Source: Bacillus sp. OK048
GTDB lineage: Bacteria; Bacillota; Bacilli; Bacillales; Cytobacillaceae
Length of the DNA: 64,000 nucleotides
Assembly: GCF_900103525.1 (NCBI RefSeq)
Contig: NZ_FNHN01000010.1
Location: forward strand, 124,001 to 188,000
Direction: 5' to 3'
In this document: positions 17,864-26,380 of the stretch, piece by piece
Position numbering within the stretch: the stretch's first letter is position 1
Layout of the letters: each line of letters starts with the position of its first letter
Position numbers and translations under genes: made by a program
The notes under the pieces: model-generated
Databases searched by the model: none
What the model saw: only the letters and a program-made list of their open reading frames with translations
What the model was told of the DNA's origin: nothing

Positions 17864-18169
17864 TTATTGTTCCAAATCACGTAACAGCGTTCTCTCTTTT
17901 TTAACTTCAACACAGTGCCCTGGAGTCGGAAAAAGTTTTCCTGCATTCAGGAGATTATCAGGGTTAATTGTCCCGCCACCCATGATAGTAACACTGTGTT
18001 TATTTGTATTGGCATATTCTAAAATAGATGAAATTTCCTGTTCTGTTTTTGGAAAAATAGTTACTCTGCCATAATTCCCAAGTGCATGTTCTTCATGGTC
18101 ATCTTCTTCGTTAATTTGTAATTCCTTAAGAAAAACCTTTAATTCAGATAGACTTTTGCCAGTAATCAA
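17864..18169 (-). pseudogene. Glycolate oxidase FAD-subunit (GlcD/GlcE-type) remnant with in-frame internal deletion
   Basis: An open frame of about 101 codons. Residues up to about 70 match the start of an FAD-binding PCMH domain (GRVTIFPKTEQEISSILEYA, then SVTIMGGGT). The frame then jumps straight into what looks like the extreme C-terminus of the same protein (NPDNLLNAGKLFPTPGHCVE). Intact GlcD is roughly 460-480 residues, so several hundred central residues are missing without loss of frame. It cannot form the FAD site or substrate domain. The best start is TTG 18169 with GAGGTG six bases upstream; an ATG two codons earlier overlaps the ribosome binding site. It is immediately upstream of malate synthase G. 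Whether it was GlcD or GlcE cannot be decided. Confidence 0.75.
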
Positions 18170-18312
18170 ACACATCACCTCAATTTGTTGCGTAATAACA
18201 AACAACGTTTCTGTTTTATTGTAAAAAAATCTGCCAATCCATTTCTCTTTAATTTTATTTTCCTCTCGCTAAATTGTCAATCTATTTAGAAAATTTTAAC
18301 AATACCATAGAA

Positions 18313-18334
18313 GCCCCCTTTATTTATTGGGGGC
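18313..18334. terminator. GC-rich hairpin between the sir2 and glycolate remnants
   Basis: gccccc (18313-18318) pairs with gggggc (18329-18334). Neither side has a proper T-run after the stem, so direction and strength are uncertain. Confidence 0.4.
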
Positions 18335-18370
18335 AACAAAAAAATTTTACTTATTTGTTTTCAAATCCTC

Positions 18371-18619
18371 TTAAATTCGTGACAATGTTTCTCCTATCGA
18401 GTCATGAATGACATATGAATTCTTGCTCATGTCATAGGGCGAGTCACCTTTATTGATAATAATCAAAGGAGTACCTTCTCTCCTGTATTGTGGGAATGTT
18501 GAGAATGGGGTAACCTTCAAACTCGTTCCTAATACCAAAAGTAAATCAGCTTGATTGATGATGTTAATGATTTCATTGAAACCATCAATGGTAAACCATT
18601 CACCGGCATCTCCAAATAA
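18371..18619 (-). pseudogene. Sirtuin (NAD-dependent deacylase) C-terminal fragment
   Basis: Minus-strand translation gives a coherent 82-codon piece of a Sir2-family protein. It starts LFGDAGEWFTIDGFNEI, continues with ADLLLVLGTSLKVTPF (the NAD-binding GTSL motif) and ends INKGDSPYDMSKN and VIHDSIGETL before a TAA at 18371. An in-frame stop lies directly upstream at 18620-18622, and the preceding sequence reads sensibly only in a shifted frame. The catalytic HG and zinc-finger regions are missing, so the gene is a dead remnant of an approximately 240-residue deacylase. This explains most of the gene-poor stretch 18206-18714. Confidence 0.75.
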
Positions 18620-18714
18620 TTAGGCATATCAACTTGTGTAATGCCTGCTATAATATTGCTAGCATTTTGCTATCGGACAGTATTTCTCTCCATCCGCCAG
18701 TAAAACTAATTTTC

Positions 18715-19908
18715 CTATTTTAAATCTTCAAATTCCCTAGCAATTCTTTCAAATGCTTCTTTAATCATTGGTCTTGGTGACGGAATACAGATTCTTTGGT
18801 GGTGTAGGCCTTCTTCGCCAAACATCTTTCCATCTTCAAGTAAAACATTTGCTTTGTTATAAATCCGATCATGTACTTCTTCTGGAGTTAAACCATATCC
18901 GCTAAAGTCCATCCACATAATATAGGTGCCTTCAGGAATCCTTACCTTTACTTTTGGCATATTTTCAGCAAGGAAGTTTACTGCCCAATCCATGGTGTCG
19001 TCGATATACTCTTTTAGCTGCTCTAACCAATCTTCCCCCTCATGGTAAACTGCAAGTAATGCTGAAACAGTAAATGGTGAAGGCAAATGCATGCCCATTA
19101 CACTATTGAATGTCTTTCGGAGCTCTGGACTTGTGATAATCACATTCGTACAATGAAGCCCAGCGACATTAAAAGTTTTGTTAATAGCTGTAAACGTAAT
19201 AATATGATCAGCGTGCTCATGCGCTGCTTTTGCGATCGGAATAAAGGTTTGATTTCGTCTAATTATATCTCCATGAATCTCATCAGCTATAATTACTACA
19301 TTATTTTCTACACAGATTTCAGCCAGTTTCCTAAGATCTTCTTTATTAAAAACTCTTCCAGTTGGATTATGCGGATTACATAAAATAAACATTTTCGTTT
19401 TTTCTTCTTTTGCCTTCACTTCAAAATCCGCAAAATCAATCGAATAGTTGCCATCTTCATCACAAATAAGCGAATTATTTAAAAGTGTCCTGCCGTTTGC
19501 CTCGATGGACGACGTAAAAGGAGGATAGACGGGTCGTTGGATAATGACACCATCACCTGGTTGTGTAAATGCCCGTACTGCCACATTCAACGCATGGACT
19601 GTACCAGGACTATAAATGATTTCATCCTTCTTGAACTCCCATTTATGTCTCTTTTTAAACCAATGTTGTACTGTTTCAAAATACTCATCCGGAAATACGG
19701 TATACCCAAAAATTCGATGATCAACAGTCTTATGTAATGCGTCTATCAAAGGTTGGGGCACTGGTAAATCCATGTCCGCCGTAAATAACGGAATCGTCTC
19801 TTCATCGTACCGCTCAGTAAGACCCATTGCTTTAATGAGATCTCCCCCATCCCATTTTACCGAATAGGTCCCCCTGCGATTTACAATTTCATCAAAATTA
19901 TATTTCAT
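18715..19908 (-). CDS. patB: MalY/PatB-family PLP C-S lyase/aminotransferase
   Basis: A 397-residue fold-type I PLP enzyme. It carries FTADMDLPVPQPLIDAL near 40, the CNPHNPTGRVF motif near 175, ADEIHGDI near 205, and the PLP lysine in FTAINKTFNVAGLH near 238. C-S beta-lyases of this group split cystathionine or cysteine to pyruvate, ammonia and a thiol; some act as aminotransferases. The usual serine before the PLP lysine is an asparagine here. Start ATG 19908 with GGAAGGA upstream; a longer frame to 19992 lacks family similarity. It lies downstream of the sulfate operon, fitting sulfur metabolism, but is separated by a terminator. The family is certain; the substrate is inferred. Confidence 0.85.
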   Translation of the reverse strand: MKYNFDEIVNRRGTYSVKWDGGDLIKAMGLTERYDEETIPLFTADMDLPVPQPLIDALHKTVDHRIFGYTVFPDEYFETVQHWFKKRHKWEFKKDEIIYSPGTVHALNVAVRAFTQPGDGVIIQRPVYPPFTSSIEANGRTLLNNSLICDEDGNYSIDFADFEVKAKEEKTKMFILCNPHNPTGRVFNKEDLRKLAEICVENNVVIIADEIHGDIIRRNQTFIPIAKAAHEHADHIITFTAINKTFNVAGLHCTNVIITSPELRKTFNSVMGMHLPSPFTVSALLAVYHEGEDWLEQLKEYIDDTMDWAVNFLAENMPKVKVRIPEGTYIMWMDFSGYGLTPEEVHDRIYNKANVLLEDGKMFGEEGLHHQRICIPSPRPMIKEAFERIAREFEDLK

Positions 19909-20004
19909 GTGTTTATCTGTCCTTCCAATAGATAATTCCAATCTCTGTATACTTACTTTATTGATAATTCTATTATAACGTACATCTCCCAAATAATTAA
20001 AAAA

Positions 20005-20024
20005 GCGCCAGGATTTCCTAGCAC
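20005..20024 (-). terminator. Intrinsic terminator of the sulfate transport operon
   Basis: On the minus strand GTGCTAGG pairs with CCTGGCGC using G-U pairs across a short loop, followed by TTTTTTAATT. It lies just past the cysA stop at 20039. Confidence 0.7.
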
Positions 20025-20038
20025 CATTTCATTTCCTT

Positions 20039-21106
20039 TTATATTAATTTGCTTTTTAACGCAGTTCTAATACTGCTATTTTCTGCCTCTGTAATTTCTT
20101 GTGCTGAACATTTGTCAAATACTATGATATTTTTTAATTCAGCATACAGAATATCCCCTTTTTTTACAGGTCCCAAATTTTGATACTGATAAATGCTCAT
20201 TTCTGCTTCAAATCGTTCATTGGTATCAAGTCGTCTTAACTCGATTCTAACTGTTGATCCAATAATATGAATGTGGGAAACCTCTGATCCAATACTGTTC
20301 CCTTGTGAGATTTTTCGCAAAATAATCTCATGCGGCCTGATATAGTTAATTCTCCCTTCGAAATCTTGTGAATCTTTGAATTCATTTACCCGCCCTAAAA
20401 AGCTATAAACAAAGGCATTTGCTGGCTTTTGATAAACCTCCACTGGAGAGCCAATTTGTTCAATTTTACCTTGATTCATTAACACTACCGTATCAGCCAT
20501 TTCAAGCGCTTCTTCCTGGTCATGGGTAACAAATATAGTTGTTATGTTTAGCTTTTGATGAATTTCTCGTAACCAGTGCCGCAATTCCTGACGAACCTTT
20601 GCATCCAATGCCCCAAATGGTTCATCTAAGAGCAGGATATCTGGCTCAACCGCAAGCGCTCTTGCTAAAGCAATCCGCTGTCTTTGTCCCCCGGAAAGCT
20701 GTGAAGGATAGCGGGATGCAAGATGTTCTAATTGTACGAGCTTTAACAACTCAATCACTTTGTCAGCTATTACACTTTTAGTTGGGCGTGTTTTGCGTGA
20801 CTTTACCTTTAGTCCAAATGCGATATTTTCAAAAATCGTCATATGCTTAAATAATGCATAATTCTGAAACACAAATCCTATATTCCGTTCTTTTATCGAT
20901 TTATTGGTGTAGTCTGTCTCATTGAAAAAAATATTTCCGGAATCCAATCCCTCTAAGCCTGCTATCATCCTAAGGAGAGTGGTTTTACCTGAACCTGACG
21001 GCCCTAAAAGGGCAACAAAATCACCACTTGGAATTTCTAGATTTACATTTCTGACAGCTGCAAATGTTCCAAATGCCTTAGAAACTTCCTTAATCGTTAT
21101 CCCCAT
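20039..21106 (-). CDS. cysA: Sulfate/thiosulfate ABC transporter ATPase
   Basis: A 355-residue ABC ATPase. Walker [10 protein letters not shown] is at 35-43, Q-loop VFQNYALF near 80, signature LSGGQRQR near 135, Walker B ILLLDEP near 155 and the H-loop VTHDQEEA near 190. The C-terminal 120 residues form a regulatory TOBE-like domain with YIRPHEI, as in CysA/PotA types. It powers sulfate import on the cytoplasmic side. Start ATG 21106 gives the standard family length; an extended frame would add 24 unrelated residues and overlap cysW. Fifty bases follow cysW. It is the last gene of yezD-sbp-cysT-cysW-cysA. Confidence 0.93.
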   Translation of the reverse strand: MGITIKEVSKAFGTFAAVRNVNLEIPSGDFVALLGPSGSGKTTLLRMIAGLEGLDSGNIFFNETDYTNKSIKERNIGFVFQNYALFKHMTIFENIAFGLKVKSRKTRPTKSVIADKVIELLKLVQLEHLASRYPSQLSGGQRQRIALARALAVEPDILLLDEPFGALDAKVRQELRHWLREIHQKLNITTIFVTHDQEEALEMADTVVLMNQGKIEQIGSPVEVYQKPANAFVYSFLGRVNEFKDSQDFEGRINYIRPHEIILRKISQGNSIGSEVSHIHIIGSTVRIELRRLDTNERFEAEMSIYQYQNLGPVKKGDILYAELKNIIVFDKCSAQEITEAENSSIRTALKSKLI

Positions 21107-21156
21107 ATCAATAATCCCCCATTGCAAAGACAAATTATCTTTAAAATTGTTCTTTT

Positions 21157-22011
21157 TTAATGTTTTTTTGTTTTCCATTCTACGAGGCTCTTTAAAATTA
21201 ATGTCAATATTGCAAGAAGTGCAAGTAAGGAAGCTACTGCAAAAGCTGCAGAGAAATTGTATTCGTTATACAAAATTTCAACATGAAGCGGGATCGTATT
21301 TGTTAATCCTCTAATGTGGCCGGACACAACCGAAACTGCTCCGAATTCACCCATGGCACGTGCATTACAAAGAATGACACCATACAATAATCCCCATTTA
21401 ATATTTGGTAACGTGACACGAAAAAACATTTCCCATCCACTCGCACCCAAGGTGATCGCTGCCTGTTCTTCCTCTGTTCCTTGTTCCTGCATGATTGGCA
21501 ATAATTCTCTAACCACAAATGGAAAGGTTACAAAAATGGTGGCAAGGACAATTCCTGGTACTCCAAAAATAATCTTAATATTATTTGCCTCTAAAAGTGG
21601 TCCCAGCAATCCTTGGGAGCCGAACAAAAGCACAAAAACGAGTCCAGCAATTACCGGAGAAACAGCAAATGGGATATCAATTAACGTGATTAATATATTT
21701 TTACCCTTGAAGTCAAACTTAGCGATAGCCCATGCAGCAAATACTCCGAAAATTGTATTCACAGGAATCGTAATCGCAGCAGTTATCACCGTTAATTTAA
21801 TTGCTGATAAGGCATCCCTTTCTGTCAAGGAAGCAAAGTATAGCTCGATTCCTTTCTTTAACGCTTCCGTGAAAACAGCGATTAATGGCACAAGTATAAA
21901 TATTCCTAAAAAGCCGAGGGCAATCGTGATCAACAGCCATTTCTTTAATAAAACAGGCTGGGAATTGGCTTTTATCCTTTTTGCATGTATGTTGGTTTCT
22001 CGAACAATCAT
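21157..22011 (-). CDS. cysW: Sulfate ABC transporter permease CysW
   Basis: A 284-residue inner-membrane permease with about six helices. The EAA cytoplasmic loop that contacts the ATPase is visible as [20 protein letters not shown] near residue 175, followed by [15 protein letters not shown], characteristic of CysW. The start ATG 22011 is chosen because GGGAG/GGGG lies a few bases upstream and it begins 14 bases after the cysT stop; two upstream in-frame ATGs would overlap cysT and lack a ribosome binding site. It forms the heterodimeric channel with CysT. Confidence 0.93.
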   Translation of the reverse strand: MIVRETNIHAKRIKANSQPVLLKKWLLITIALGFLGIFILVPLIAVFTEALKKGIELYFASLTERDALSAIKLTVITAAITIPVNTIFGVFAAWAIAKFDFKGKNILITLIDIPFAVSPVIAGLVFVLLFGSQGLLGPLLEANNIKIIFGVPGIVLATIFVTFPFVVRELLPIMQEQGTEEEQAAITLGASGWEMFFRVTLPNIKWGLLYGVILCNARAMGEFGAVSVVSGHIRGLTNTIPLHVEILYNEYNFSAAFAVASLLALLAILTLILKSLVEWKTKKH

Positions 22012-22025
22012 ATTCCCCGATCTCC

Positions 22026-22862
22026 CTAGCTTACTTGATATTTTTTGGATGTTTTCCATTGCCAAAAATTGATTGCAAATAATAAAATGAATGAAAATAA
22101 AAGCATGACGACAGCGATCGCCGCAGCACCGGCATAATTAAATTGCTCTAATTTGGTAATGATAAGCAGTGGAACAATTTCTGTTTTCATTGGCATATTG
22201 CCAGAGATAAAAACGACCGATCCATATTCCCCTAATGCCCGTGCAAACGCAAGCGCAAAACCTGTTAGAATGGCTGGAAAAATAGCTGGGAAAATAATTT
22301 TTGCAAATATCTGTACAGAATTAGCACCAAGTGTTGCAGCAGCCTCTTCATATTGCTTATCTAAATCTTGCAAAACTGGCTGGACAGACCTTACAACGAA
22401 GGGAAGACCGATAAACGTTAAGGCAATCATAATACCGAATGGTGTAAAAGCAACCTTAATCCCAATTGCTTCGAAGTATTGCCCTATCCATCCATTTGGG
22501 GCATAGATCGTTGTAAGGGCAATACCAGCCACCGCGGTCGGAAGAGCAAAAGGCAAATCAACTAGTGCATCAACAATCCTTTTTCCATAAAATTCGTATC
22601 TTACTAGAACCCAAGCAATAAGTGTCCCGAAAATAGCGTTAACTAGAGCCGCAATCAAGGATGTATTAATCGTCAATTTATAGGAAGCTACGACTCTTGT
22701 CTCGGTAACAGTTTCCCAAAATTCTGCCAGGCTGATCGTAGACGCTTTTAAAAATAGGACTGCAATCGGTATCATGATGATTAAACTAAGATATATAAGT
22801 GTGTACCCCATGGAAAGACCAAATCCTGGCAAAACCCGATGTTGCTTTTTCATAATAGACAC
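22026..22862 (-). CDS. cysT: Sulfate ABC transporter permease CysT
   Basis: A 278-residue permease with six predicted membrane helices. The ATPase-contact loop YEEAAATLGANSVQIFAKI lies near 175, and FARALGEYGSVVFISGNMP is the CysT/CysU signature. The start is probably GTG 22862, with AGGAG nine bases upstream; an ATG three codons later is possible. It follows the binding-protein gene by 22 bases and pairs with CysW to form the sulfate channel in the cytoplasmic membrane. Confidence 0.93.
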   Translation of the reverse strand: MSIMKKQHRVLPGFGLSMGYTLIYLSLIIMIPIAVLFLKASTISLAEFWETVTETRVVASYKLTINTSLIAALVNAIFGTLIAWVLVRYEFYGKRIVDALVDLPFALPTAVAGIALTTIYAPNGWIGQYFEAIGIKVAFTPFGIMIALTFIGLPFVVRSVQPVLQDLDKQYEEAAATLGANSVQIFAKIIFPAIFPAILTGFALAFARALGEYGSVVFISGNMPMKTEIVPLLIITKLEQFNYAGAAAIAVVMLLFSFILLFAINFWQWKTSKKYQVS

Positions 22863-22884
22863 GGTACCGCTCTCCTTTTATCCC

Positions 22885-23943
22885 TTACGGTTTGTATATC
22901 TCATCAAATACGCCGCCATCGTCAAAATGAGTTTTTTGGGCATTTTTCCAACCGTCAAATACTTCATCAATGGTAAATAGGTTGATTTTTGGGAATTGGT
23001 CTTCATACTTTTTCGCTACCGCCTCAGTTCGTGGTCGGTAATAGTTCTTTGCAGCAATTTCCTGCCCTTCATCTGTATACAGATAGTCAAGGTACGCCTT
23101 TGCCACCTCTTCTGTTCCATGTTTTTTAGCTGTTTTATCGACAACCGTGACGGGTGGCTCTGCAAGGATACTAATGGACGGATTAATAATTTCAAATTTA
23201 TCCTTTCCTAACTCATTTAAAGCTAAGTAAGCCTCATTTTCCCATGCAAGTAATACATCACCAATGCCTCTTTCAACAAACGTTGTTGTCGAACCTCGTG
23301 CACCAGAATCTAAGACTGGAACATTTTTAAAGAGTTTGGTTACAAATTCTTTTGCCTTATCTTCATTATTGTTATTTTGTTTTAGAGCATATCCCCATGC
23401 AGCCAAATAATTCCATCGAGCACCACCAGATGTTTTTGGATTAGGTGTGATGACAGAAACTCCTTGTTTCACTAAATCATCCCAGTCTTTAATGCCTTTT
23501 GGATTCCCTTTTCTAACAAGAAATACAATGGTTGAAGTGTATGGCGAACTATTGTGATCAAGTTTCGTTTGCCAATCCTCTGACAATTTACCAGCTTGGG
23601 CAATGGCATCAATATCGTAGGCTAGAGCCAAAGTCACAACATCCGCTTCAAGTCCATCAATAACGGAACGAGACTGCTTTCCAGAGCCTCCATGAGATTG
23701 ATTGATCGTTACTTTTTGACCGTTTTCTTTTTCCCAATAAGCAGCAAAGCTTTGGTTAAATTCTTCGTAAAATTCTCTAGTTGGATCATATGATACATTT
23801 AATAGCTCAACTTCTTTTTTCACTTCTTTTTTTGTTCCAGCAGCCTCTGTTTCTTTTTCCTTTGTTGAACTTTGATTTGCACACCCGGCAAGCCAAAAGA
23901 GTAAAGTTAGAGAAAATAATATTAACCAAATTTTTTTCGACAT
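22885..23943 (-). CDS. sbp: Sulfate-binding lipoprotein of the ABC importer
   Basis: A 352-residue lipoprotein. A signal sequence ends in the lipobox LAGC (Cys about residue 21). A Ser/Lys/Glu-rich tether follows, then a periplasmic-binding-protein fold with [15 protein letters not shown] near 50, [13 protein letters not shown] near 80, [19 protein letters not shown] near 170 and the C-terminal [14 protein letters not shown]. These are hallmark Sbp/CysP segments. It captures sulfate or thiosulfate outside the membrane and delivers it to CysTW. Start ATG 23943 follows AAAGGGG; earlier in-frame starts lie inside leader hairpins. The gene is preceded by a structured 132-base leader after yezD. 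Confidence 0.93.
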   Translation of the reverse strand: MSKKIWLILFSLTLLFWLAGCANQSSTKEKETEAAGTKKEVKKEVELLNVSYDPTREFYEEFNQSFAAYWEKENGQKVTINQSHGGSGKQSRSVIDGLEADVVTLALAYDIDAIAQAGKLSEDWQTKLDHNSSPYTSTIVFLVRKGNPKGIKDWDDLVKQGVSVITPNPKTSGGARWNYLAAWGYALKQNNNNEDKAKEFVTKLFKNVPVLDSGARGSTTTFVERGIGDVLLAWENEAYLALNELGKDKFEIINPSISILAEPPVTVVDKTAKKHGTEEVAKAYLDYLYTDEGQEIAAKNYYRPRTEAVAKKYEDQFPKINLFTIDEVFDGWKNAQKTHFDDGGVFDEIYKP

Positions 23944-23974
23944 TGTATTTAGCCCCTTTTTTAGTAGTTTTATA

Positions 23975-24031
23975 GGCTTTTTTGTATAAAAAAAGCCCAA
24001 TAGTTTTATGAACGTACATAGTTTATGTACG
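23975..24031 (-). promoter_or_regulatory. Structured leader between yezD and the sulfate-binding protein
   Basis: Two near-perfect hairpins occur within 60 bases: ggctttttt/aaaaaagcc around gtata (23975-23997), and cgtacata/tatgtacg around gtt (24013-24031). On the minus strand the second is upstream of GGGCTTTTTTT, so alternative terminator-type folds are possible. It does not match the SAM-I core as I know it. Its role (attenuation, mRNA processing) is unknown. Confidence 0.5.
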
Positions 24032-24075
24032 ATTTACTACAGGGCCTTCGGGTGTCCGATCGGCAATTTTTTATT

Positions 24076-24261
24076 TTAAGTCCTACTTTTTGTTGTGCTT
24101 GGTGTTTTACTTTGTAGCGGTAACCGGTGCTTTTCCAAACGGTCGATTTGGGTGATTTGTGAATCGTGGACGGTAATTTGAACCGTTCCATATTCTAAAC
24201 CTTCCAATAAATTAGCTATTTTTTCCATCACCTGCTGATTCAAACGCCCTTTTAAAGACAA
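24076..24261 (-). CDS. yezD: YezD-family (DUF2292) small protein
   Basis: A 61-residue protein. The central segment EGLEYGTVQITVHDSQITQI and the following DRLEKHR are the hallmark of the YezD/DUF2292 family, commonly found next to sulfur assimilation genes in Bacillales. Molecular function is not known. The start is TTG 24261 with AAGGAGAGG nine bases upstream. The C-terminal tail (PLQSKTPSTTKSRT) is polar and poorly conserved. It is the first gene of the sulfate operon, directly after a promoter with a CymR-like box. Confidence 0.85.
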   Translation of the reverse strand: MSLKGRLNQQVMEKIANLLEGLEYGTVQITVHDSQITQIDRLEKHRLPLQSKTPSTTKSRT

Positions 24262-24290
24262 AGAAATCCTCTCCTTCTAGTTTGGAAAAA

Positions 24291-24355
24291 TTAATTCCGA
24301 TTAACTCCATAGGATTACTATATCATATAATAGTGGGTATTATCTAAAAAATCAA
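24291..24355 (-). promoter_or_regulatory. SigA promoter plus CymR-like box for the sulfate operon
   Basis: On the minus strand, -35 TTGATT (24350-24355) and -10 TATTAT (24327-24332) are exactly 17 bases apart. Downstream of the -10, at about 24291-24306, lies AATCGGAATTA, which resembles the conserved half of the CymR operator (ATNGGAATT). Binding there would block transcription when cysteine is plentiful. The CymR match is from memory of the consensus. Confidence 0.6.
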
Positions 24356-24492
24356 TATATTTTTAAAAAAAAAATTAAAAATATCTTAGAGGATGTTTCT
24401 TATAAATAGTTGTTCAAAATTACTAACTCAAACATACTCGTCCTCACTATGGGAATAGTACAACTATATACATATTTTCGGGAGGTAAAAAA

Positions 24493-26166
24493 GTGAAAAC
24501 GAACAAGAAAATGGTGTCCATATTCGCATTAGGCGGCATCAACGAAATTGGTAAGAACATGTACGTAATTGAATACGGCGAAGATATTCTAGTTATTGAT
24601 TGTGGAGGCAAGTTTCCAGATGAAAGTCTGTTAGGAATAGACTTGATCATCCCTGACGTAACTTACTTAGAGGAAAATCAAAATAGAATTAGAGCATTAA
24701 TTGTTACTCATGGGCACGAAGATCATATCGGTGGAATTCCTTTCTTCTTAAAGAAAATCAATGTTCCAATCTATGCAACACGTTTCACTTTAGGATTAAT
24801 CGAATTAAAATTAGAAGAACACCGACTTACAAGGGACACGGAGCTTGTTACCATTACCTCGGATTCCATACTTGAATTTGGGGAAATCGGTGTATCTTTT
24901 TTTAAAGTGAGCCATAGTATTCCTGATTGTCTTGGCATTGTTTTTCATACCCTAGAAGGGAAAGTTGTACATACCGGTGACTTCAAATTTGATTTAACAC
25001 CAGCAAATGGCCAATATTGCGATATTCATAAAATGGCCGAGATAGGCAGACAGGGCGTTATTGCATTAATCTCTGAAAGCACCAATGCGGAGCGGAAAGG
25101 AGTCTCTCCATCAGAGTCAATGGTCGCGGAACATTTAGTGGAAGCCTTTAGAAAAGCTGAGGGCAAAATCATTCTCTCCACTTTTGCCTCCAACGTAAAT
25201 CGTGTTCAGCAGGTCGTAGAGGCTGCCATGAAAACAAATCGAAAACTTTCCCTTCTAGGCAGGAGTATGGTGAATGTGGTAGATGTTGCCCTAGAGCGGG
25301 GATATTTAAATGTTCCCGATGGGATGCTGATTAGCGCGCACGAAATTGAGCAATTCCCTCCTGATAAAGTTGTCATCCTATGTACAGGTAGTCAGGGAGA
25401 ACCAAATGCTGCCCTTGCACGTCTATCTACTGGCAATTATCGTGACGCTACGATTTATCCTGGGGATACCGTAATATTAGCTGCATCACCAATTCCTGGA
25501 AATGAAAAGGGGGTTTCTCGGATTATCGACAACCTTTTTCAACTAGGAGCCAAAGTGATATACGGCTCTGGAAGTTCAACTGGTATGCATGTTTCCGGAC
25601 ATGGCTATCAGGAAGACTTAAAACTGATGCTTACATTAATGAAGCCGACCTATTTTATCCCGATTCACGGTGAATATAGGATGTTACATCACCACAGACA
25701 ATTAGCTGAATCAGTCGGTGTAGAAAAAGGTAATACCTTCATCATAAAAAATGGTGATGTTGTTGATATAGAAAATTCGGTGGCCCGCCAGACGAGAAAT
25801 ATTCCATCTGGTGATACGTATGTAGATGGAATTAGTGTTGGCGATGTTGGAGAAATTGTATTACGTGACCGCAAACAGCTATCTGAAGACGGTATGCTCG
25901 TCATCGTGTTAACTATAAGCAAAAGTGATCGAAGGATAATTCAAGGTCCCGACACGATTACCCGTGGATTTGTATATGTAAAGGAATCAGAGGATTTGAT
26001 AAGAGAAATTAACCGACTGGTTAAGAAAACGATACTTGAGCTTGAAGCAGACAATATTCGTCAGTGGAACGTAATGAAGCAAAATATTAAAAAATCAGTT
26101 GGTCAATATTTATTTAAGCATACTAAGCGAAAACCGATGATCCTGCCGATTATCCTTGAAATTTAA
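24493..26166 (+). CDS. RNase J-family ribonuclease, extra copy
   Basis: A 557-residue beta-lactamase/beta-CASP RNase. The zinc-binding motif THGHEDHIGG lies near 76, HSIPD near 140, HTGDFKFD near 160, the beta-CASP region CTGSQGEP near 300, SGHGYQED near 370 and IPIHGEYRM near 395. The C-terminal dimerisation region ends KHTKRKPMILPIILEI. It has 5'-3' exo- and endonuclease potential for mRNA turnover. Catalytic histidines are intact, unlike the degenerate HGHDEN of B. subtilis RNase J2. Usual neighbours of rnjA (rpoY) or rnjB (dapA region) are absent, so it is likely a third RNase J. Start GTG 24493 behind GGGAGG. Followed by a hairpin. Confidence 0.88.
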   Translation: MKTNKKMVSIFALGGINEIGKNMYVIEYGEDILVIDCGGKFPDESLLGIDLIIPDVTYLEENQNRIRALIVTHGHEDHIGGIPFFLKKINVPIYATRFTLGLIELKLEEHRLTRDTELVTITSDSILEFGEIGVSFFKVSHSIPDCLGIVFHTLEGKVVHTGDFKFDLTPANGQYCDIHKMAEIGRQGVIALISESTNAERKGVSPSESMVAEHLVEAFRKAEGKIILSTFASNVNRVQQVVEAAMKTNRKLSLLGRSMVNVVDVALERGYLNVPDGMLISAHEIEQFPPDKVVILCTGSQGEPNAALARLSTGNYRDATIYPGDTVILAASPIPGNEKGVSRIIDNLFQLGAKVIYGSGSSTGMHVSGHGYQEDLKLMLTLMKPTYFIPIHGEYRMLHHHRQLAESVGVEKGNTFIIKNGDVVDIENSVARQTRNIPSGDTYVDGISVGDVGEIVLRDRKQLSEDGMLVIVLTISKSDRRIIQGPDTITRGFVYVKESEDLIREINRLVKKTILELEADNIRQWNVMKQNIKKSVGQYLFKHTKRKPMILPIILEI

Positions 26167-26177
26167 TAGTGGAAACT

Positions 26178-26217
26178 GTAAAATGTCAGTCACTAGGGAA
26201 TGTGTCTGACATTTTAC
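26178..26217 (+). terminator. Hairpin terminator after the RNase J gene
   Basis: Perfect 12-base arms gtaaaatgtcag (26178-26189) and ctgacattttac (26206-26217) enclose a 16-base loop. The following bases are only moderately T-rich. Confidence 0.65.
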
Positions 26218-26380
26218 ATTTGTTTACGTATATCGGATTTATTTTTCATTCACGCAGATAAAATCGTTTTAACGCTGATATATTTAAAATAACGAAGATA
26301 TTCCTTGATTTAGACTCAAAATTATTATACATTTATTCGATTTTGACTATACTCCTAATGATAGAAATGGAGGAAAGATG

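Noticed and set aside
23944..24075. SAM-I (S-box) riboswitch upstream of the sulfate-binding protein
   Set aside because: The conserved core expected for S-box (the GAGGGACTGGCCCGATGAA-type region) is not present; only hairpins are seen.
24006..24191. Alternative 61-codon frame overlapping yezD
   Set aside because: It has no family similarity, runs through the leader hairpins and is out of frame with the recognisable YezD motif.
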